Source: CADEED01 sp039930985 (lineage in GTDB: Bacteria; Pseudomonadota; Gammaproteobacteria; Steroidobacterales; Steroidobacteraceae). From it: a stretch of 64,000 bases of DNA. Numbering within the stretch: position 1 is the stretch's first letter; each line of letters starts with the position of its first letter. Position numbers and translations under genes: made by a program. A model generated the notes under the pieces. It did not search any database and was not told the DNA's origin. It saw nothing but the letters and a program-made list of their open reading frames with translations. This document shows positions 59,638-64,000 of this stretch, in pieces. The DNA is taken from NCBI GenBank assembly GCA_039930985.1, contig JBDTSV010000175.1, positions 1 to 64,000 of the forward strand, given 5' to 3'.

Positions 59638-59760
59638 ATGTCGCGCCACCAGTGTCCCTGCTGTCAGGATAACTTCACGCGTCGAGACGTTCTCAAAGCG
59701 TCCGGCTCTGGCGTGCTGCTCGCCGTGGCCGGAAGCATTGTGGCCGCGCACCCGCGGCGG
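59638..59760 (+). pseudogene. Tat signal of the GH127 gene, out of frame with the enzyme
   Basis: From ATG 59638, after GCGAGGG, the frame encodes CPCCQDNFTRRDVLKASG and a hydrophobic stretch (VLLAVAGSIVAAH), a Tat signal. The natural continuation (APAAAAQDHAVIAPRH, then LQPNPSSAVRLLPGS) is in another frame. A one- or two-base change near 59740-59755, in a GC-dinucleotide-rich stretch, separates signal and enzyme. Confidence 0.75.
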
Positions 59761-59801
59761 CTGCCCAAGACCACGCTGTTATTGCGCCCCGGCATTCCCG
59801 G

Positions 59802-61631
59802 TTGCAGCCCAATCCCTCGTCCGCGGTCCGGCTGCTGCCGGGCAGTGCGTTCTACGATCGGCAGCAGCTGCATCGCCGCGGTTACCTGGCGTCGTTAGAC
59901 CCGGATCGACTGTTGTTTCACTACCGGGCGGTGGCCGGGTTGCCGCAGCCCGATGGTGTCACGAGAGGATACGAAGGCTGGGACAGCGGATTCTTGCGCG
60001 GGCACATGGCGGGGCACTACCTGTCCGCCGCCTCCCGAATGGCGGTAGCCACCGGCGACTCGCACTTCCGCAAGCAGGTGGCGTACATGGTGCGGGTGTT
60101 GGTTGACTGCCAGCGGGCATTGGCGCTGAGCGGCTATCTAGCGGCCTTTCCTCCCGCCGTTTTCGACTGGCTGGAAGGCAAGGCCGTGGACAACGGCGGT
60201 ATCGTGGTGCCGTATTACACGGTCCACAAGCTCATTGCCGGCATGCTCGACGCGCATGTTCTTCTGGCTATCCCGCAGGCGCTCCCGGTCGTGGAGAAAA
60301 TGGCCAACTACTTCGCGAAGCGCTGCGCGGCACTCGACGCCCCACAGCTGGAGCGCATCTTCCGCACCGACCAGAGCCGTAATCCGCAAAACGAGTTCGG
60401 CGCGATGAGCGACGTTCTGGCCCAGCTTTTCGAGGTCACGGGCAATCGCAGTCATCTCGACCTGGCGCAGCTGTTCAATCGCGCCTGGTTCGTCGATCCG
60501 CTCGCCAGAGGCGAAGACCGACTGCCGGGATTGCACGCCAACACCCACATCGCCGCTGCCATCGGACTCGCGCGCTGCGCCAATCTCAGCGGTGACGTGC
60601 AGCAACGGATGGCCGCGGAAAATTTCTGGCGGCTGGTCACGCGCGATCACTCCTTCGTCAACGGCGGGAATTCGTTCAACGAGTGGTTCGATCGACCGGG
60701 CGTGGAAACCGGTGCGAGCATTGACGGCGGCAAGCCGCTGCCGGCGACGACCGCGGAAAGCTGCAACACGCACAACATGCTGAAGCTCACCGCGCTGCTG
60801 TTCGCGAATCGTGCCGACGCGGGATACGCGGACTTTCAGGAGCGCGCGCTGTACAACCATCTTCTCGCGACCGTCGCGCCGGACACCGGGGCGATGACCT
60901 ATTTCATGCCGATGCGCGGCAACTTCCGGACTTTTCTCGACGGCACCTTTTGTTGCACGGGCACCGGCATCGAGAACACGCCGCGCTACGGGGACGCCAT
61001 CTGTTTTCGGCGCCAACGGGATCTGTGGTTCAACCTGTACATTCCCGCCGAGCTCGACTGGGGTGATACCGGATGGTCACTGCGTCAAGAAGGTGACATC
61101 ACGCGCGCAGAGGCGGTACGCATCACCATCGTCAAGGCAGCGACCGGATTGGCGACGCTGAATTTCCGGATACCGCTCTGGGTTTCCGCGCCTGCGATTC
61201 TGGAATTGAACGGCAGCGTCTACGCCAGCGCAGGCGCGGATCCGCGCTACATCTCGATCAAGCGCAAGTGGCGCGCCGGCGATGTGGTTCGTCTCACGCT
61301 GCCTGCTTCTCTGCGGATCGAGCGCGCGAAAGACGATCCTTCCATGGTGGCGGTGTTCTTCGGGCCCGTGCTGCTGGCTGGCGAGCTCGGCCGCGCAAAC
61401 ATGCCCGGCGACTTCGCCGACAAGGATGCCAATCTCAAGGTTCCCGCCGTGGAAGTGCCAGACATCGCGAGCGCCTCAGCCAACCCCGTCGATTGGCTGC
61501 ACGCCGTGCCCGGCGAGTCGTTGGCGTTTACCGCTCATGCTGCCGGTCCCGCGAGCGGCAGGGTATTCCGGCCGCTGTACGACATTCGGCACCAGCGATT
61601 TTCCATCTACTGGCGAATGCGGCCGACGTGA
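59802..61631 (+). CDS. GH127 beta-L-arabinofuranosidase-like enzyme, signal lost by frameshift
   Basis: A 609-residue DUF1680/GH127-type glycosidase. The zinc/cysteine active site is visible: TAESCNTHNM (Glu and Cys of the zinc site) and TFCCTGTG (Cys-Cys, with the nucleophile and a ligand). Other family segments are GWDSGFLRGHMAGHYLSA and NGGIVVPYYTVHKLIAGMLD. The listed TTG start at 59802 is within the mature sequence; the real start is probably ATG 59638 with a frameshift between. If the frameshift is real the enzyme may lack export. It is convergent with the ThuA gene. Confidence 0.9.
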   Translation: MQPNPSSAVRLLPGSAFYDRQQLHRRGYLASLDPDRLLFHYRAVAGLPQPDGVTRGYEGWDSGFLRGHMAGHYLSAASRMAVATGDSHFRKQVAYMVRVLVDCQRALALSGYLAAFPPAVFDWLEGKAVDNGGIVVPYYTVHKLIAGMLDAHVLLAIPQALPVVEKMANYFAKRCAALDAPQLERIFRTDQSRNPQNEFGAMSDVLAQLFEVTGNRSHLDLAQLFNRAWFVDPLARGEDRLPGLHANTHIAAAIGLARCANLSGDVQQRMAAENFWRLVTRDHSFVNGGNSFNEWFDRPGVETGASIDGGKPLPATTAESCNTHNMLKLTALLFANRADAGYADFQERALYNHLLATVAPDTGAMTYFMPMRGNFRTFLDGTFCCTGTGIENTPRYGDAICFRRQRDLWFNLYIPAELDWGDTGWSLRQEGDITRAEAVRITIVKAATGLATLNFRIPLWVSAPAILELNGSVYASAGADPRYISIKRKWRAGDVVRLTLPASLRIERAKDDPSMVAVFFGPVLLAGELGRANMPGDFADKDANLKVPAVEVPDIASASANPVDWLHAVPGESLAFTAHAAGPASGRVFRPLYDIRHQRFSIYWRMRPT

Positions 61632-61643
61632 TCGCCGTGGTTG

Positions 61644-62564
61644 CTACCGCGCGAGCGGCGGGCCGACGGATTTGGCGCCGGCGCCCGGAAAAGTCGCCGG
61701 TACGGGATAGTTAGCCGCGCGGTGCGCCAGCCACTGCACGCCGCGAATCAGCGAGGTTTGCACGCCCACATCCCGTACCGTGACCGGGTCTACGTCGCCC
61801 TTCCAGACGTGCCCGAACGTCGAGGTGTATACGCGGCCCCGCCCGTAACGCACCGTCCATTCCGTCGGCCAATTCATCTGCGTCTTCGGCTCGTGGGCGT
61901 ATGACAGGATTTGCAGGTGCTTGGCCGGGCCGCGCACGTAGTAATAGACCTCGATGTCGGCAGCAGTCCATTGTCGTGGCATGCCGTGCTGGATCGGGTG
62001 ATCGCCCACGCGCGTGATCAGGGCGTCGAAGCGTGCGCCATGTCCCGTGTTCTCGCCCTCGCCGGGAGCAAATCGCAACAACTTGCCATCGTCGCCGACC
62101 GCGATGGCAGTGCCGTAGCTCTTGTCGCGCCAGCCCATGCCGATCATCGCGTTGTATTCCGGCCAGTTCGCGAAGGCGTTGTTTCCCGAGTGCCAGACGT
62201 ACAGGCCGCCGCCGCGGCGCACGTAGCGTTCGAGCGATTCGCGGACCGGTCCGGGCCAGCTCGGTCCGCCGTTGATGTCATTGCATTGCTGTATGACCAC
62301 GTCGTAGTCATCGAAGCGCGGCCGCCACTTGTCCCAACCCGGTGCTCCGGCGTCGGGCGGAGACGTCGACACGTCGACCACGAACAATCCGCTGGGCTGG
62401 AGGATCGAGCGGATGGATCGGGTCGTGAGGCGCCAGTCGTGGTTGCTGAAGCCATCGACGATGAGCACGCGGATTTTCGGTTCCGAACCGCGCGCCTCGA
62501 CATCAGGGGCCATGACCGCGCCTGACAATCCGACGCACAGAAAACAGAACAGGATCCTGCTCAT
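61644..62564 (-). CDS. Exported ThuA-domain protein (trehalose utilisation-like)
   Basis: A 306-residue protein with a signal peptide (ILFCFLCVGLSGAVMAPDV). The ThuA/glutamine-amidotransferase-like fold covers the remainder: RVLIVDGFSNHDW, DDYDVVIQQCNDIN, RRGGGLYVWHSGNNAFANWP and GRVYTSTFGHVWKGD. The His in TFGHVWKG is typical. The role is probably in sugar catabolism with the neighbouring glycosidases. ATG 62564 begins the signal and has GGAG upstream. It lies 20 bases after the GH39 gene on the same strand. Confidence 0.9.
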   Translation of the reverse strand: MSRILFCFLCVGLSGAVMAPDVEARGSEPKIRVLIVDGFSNHDWRLTTRSIRSILQPSGLFVVDVSTSPPDAGAPGWDKWRPRFDDYDVVIQQCNDINGGPSWPGPVRESLERYVRRGGGLYVWHSGNNAFANWPEYNAMIGMGWRDKSYGTAIAVGDDGKLLRFAPGEGENTGHGARFDALITRVGDHPIQHGMPRQWTAADIEVYYYVRGPAKHLQILSYAHEPKTQMNWPTEWTVRYGRGRVYTSTFGHVWKGDVDPVTVRDVGVQTSLIRGVQWLAHRAANYPVPATFPGAGAKSVGPPLAR

Positions 62565-62584
62565 GGACACTCCAGACTCGGCTG

Positions 62585-64000
62585 TTACGGCACGGTTGCG
62601 AGGACGACCTCGATCAACTTCACGGACTGGCGCGGCAGCGAGAGCTTCAGCTGCACATTGCCCGCGGAAGTGCGCATCACCTTGCGCGCAACCGCTTGCA
62701 TCTTTGCGGCGGCGTGCAACTTGGCGATCTGCTCCGCAGTGGGCGGTTGCGGCGAGCCCATCGCCAGCCACGCGGTGTAGGCATTGCCGGAATGCTCATC
62801 GATCGAGTATTCAACCGCGCGCAGGCCGCGGCCGCCGCGCGGCAGGCCAGCGAGCGTGAGCTGCACCTCGCGGCGGTTGTCATACCCGCCAGCCACATCG
62901 TGGTAGTTCCACAGCAGAATGGTGAGACGCGATCGCGCGCTGTCGAGGGATGCGACGGCACCGAGATCGGATTCCCCACGCACGCTGTCGGCGATGATCG
63001 CGTCGACCGGAATCATGGACGGTGCGTCGACGGCGACGCGCTGACGGCCGAGCCGCGCGAACAACTCGAAAGTGTTGAACACCGGCAGCGCAACTTCGTT
63101 GGTCGTGAGCGCGCGCAGTCCATTGAACCAGGGCTGCTCGGCGAACGTGAAGGCCCACGACACGGCGCCCTGCAGATTCCCGCCACTACGTGCCAGCAGG
63201 TCCTGTTTGCGCATGAACGAGGCGGCCGTGTAGGCGGCGAACTGCGACGTGCGGCGGTAGTCGCGCTCCGGGTCCAGTGTTGCCGGGCAGCCCGCACAGC
63301 CTTCCGGGTCGGACTCGCCAATGTAGACAGGCAGGTGCGCGAACTCGGGAAAGCCCGCGATGACGCGGCCGTAGGTGTCGATGGTCTTGAGGTGATTGCG
63401 CAGATTCATTTCCACGCGACCCTGTTCGTCGAGGCGCGTCGTGCCCTTGGCATGGAATGCCACGAAGTCGAGCGGCGCGCCGATTCCACCAGTCACGGCG
63501 TTCCTGCCGGAACGACAATGTTCGAGAAAGGCCTGCATGAATAAATCGCCGTTCTTCCAGCCTGGGTCGGTGACATGCGGCCCGCCGACGCGCGCCTTGG
63601 GCAACGCGCGTTTCACCGCGGCCGCGAAATGATCGTAGAGCTGGAAATACTCGTCCTTCGTCCCGCGCCAATACGACGACTCGGGTTCATTCCAGAGTTC
63701 CCAAAGCCAGGAGGACGCGCGCTCGGCGCCGTAGCGCTCGGCGCTGTGGCGCGCCCACGTCTCGATGAGTGCCTCCCATTTCTGGTAGTCCTTCGGTGGA
63801 TAGAAGGCGCCGCCGGAAACCATGTCGCGCGGCAAACCCGACTTCACCAGCGTCGGCGTGTACGGCTCGGGTCGCGACGAAAGCGCCTGCGGCATGAAGC
63901 CCGCCTGTACGAAAGGTTCGATGCCCGGACGGGTGAGTTCATCCAAGATGGCGTCGAGACGCGTCCAGTCGTAACGCGCGTTGCCCGCGGCGTCCTCGGT
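62585..64000 (-). CDS. GH39 beta-xylosidase-like enzyme, N-terminus outside window
   Basis: At least 471 residues, open at the 64000 end (the frame continues DAAGNARYDWTRLDAI upstream of the TTG at 63946). The TIM-barrel catalytic residues are visible: acid/base Glu in WELWNEPESSYW and nucleophile Glu in LPVYIGESDPEG. A C-terminal beta domain follows (RLTILLWNYHDVAGGYDNRR). GH39 includes beta-xylosidases and alpha-L-iduronidases. It is with ThuA on the minus strand and convergent with the GH127 gene, pointing to arabinoxylan-type hemicellulose use. Confidence 0.92.
   Translation of the reverse strand, partial: TEDAAGNARYDWTRLDAILDELTRPGIEPFVQAGFMPQALSSRPEPYTPTLVKSGLPRDMVSGGAFYPPKDYQKWEALIETWARHSAERYGAERASSWLWELWNEPESSYWRGTKDEYFQLYDHFAAAVKRALPKARVGGPHVTDPGWKNGDLFMQAFLEHCRSGRNAVTGGIGAPLDFVAFHAKGTTRLDEQGRVEMNLRNHLKTIDTYGRVIAGFPEFAHLPVYIGESDPEGCAGCPATLDPERDYRRTSQFAAYTAASFMRKQDLLARSGGNLQGAVSWAFTFAEQPWFNGLRALTTNEVALPVFNTFELFARLGRQRVAVDAPSMIPVDAIIADSVRGESDLGAVASLDSARSRLTILLWNYHDVAGGYDNRREVQLTLAGLPRGGRGLRAVEYSIDEHSGNAYTAWLAMGSPQPPTAEQIAKLHAAAKMQAVARKVMRTSAGNVQLKLSLPRQSVKLIEVVLATVP

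Noticed and set aside
1..64000. Apparent recurrence of GTTAG/CTAAC along the window
   Set aside because: The number I counted is not above what base composition predicts, and sites are in coding and non-coding DNA alike.

Overview
The window is high-GC bacterial chromosomal DNA with tightly packed genes on both strands. No tRNA, rRNA, CRISPR array, integrase or transposase was recognised. Many products are exported (Sec, Tat and lipoprotein signals). A YjjJ-type HipA kinase, RecQ, GlyGly-CTERM-like sorting tails and groEL remnants of proteobacterial type suggest a free-living, polysaccharide-degrading gammaproteobacterium, perhaps near Xanthomonadales/Steroidobacteraceae. The taxonomic placement is an inference from gene content only.

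Layout. 0-4 kb: end of a type B carboxylesterase with its terminator, a CBS-domain protein, a yjjJ-type HipA kinase with an unusual AT-rich promoter, and a DUF4282 membrane protein. 4-12 kb: mostly exported proteins (DUF4097, a large Asp-box/DUF11 protein with a GlyGly-CTERM-like tail, several hypotheticals). 12.4-15.9 kb: an operon for sugar-acid use (exported RraA-like protein, Tat-exported GalD-like dehydratase, BASS transporter). 16-21 kb: a cadherin-like/TolB-like lipoprotein, then a three-gene module resembling ydjGHI (SPFH protein, zinc-ribbon membrane protein, small membrane protein). 21-32.5 kb: subtilase, DUF6765-like protein, Tat-type Gfo/Idh/MocA oxidoreductase, GFA-like protein, propeller lectin, two DUF3857 proteins, M28 peptidase. 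32.8-45.4 kb: Sel1 protein, RecQ, a PVC-type haem-binding lipoprotein, an atypical QExxH metalloprotease, a PAS histidine kinase, a frameshifted sialate O-acetylesterase and an aldo-keto reductase. 45.5-52.1 kb: a nucleotide-sugar/glycan cluster (rfbF, two SDRs, an RmlC-like epimerase, a C-methyltransferase, GT2, a methyltransferase, GtrA). 52.3-59.5 kb: an Ig-repeat/DUF3494 lipoprotein, DUF3096, CAP, HDOD and an unusual SDR. 59.6-64 kb: hemicellulose-type enzymes (GH127, ThuA, GH39).

The most unusual signal is a set of gene-tail relics in the intergenic spaces. These are short, 5'-truncated, decayed copies of the C-terminal ends of other genes: groEL (three sites), a Gfo/Idh/MocA oxidoreductase, a type B carboxylesterase and a PVC-type/F5-8 protein, plus two weaker cases. 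The source genes of the non-groEL relics, or close homologues, lie intact elsewhere in this window. Two groEL relics are followed by the same motif (GTCGANNGGTAGATAGA) and a terminator hairpin with a GGGAAAC loop. Only 3' ends were kept, which could reflect RNA-mediated duplication, insertion into gene 3' ends, or repeated gene replacement. I could not test these alternatives.
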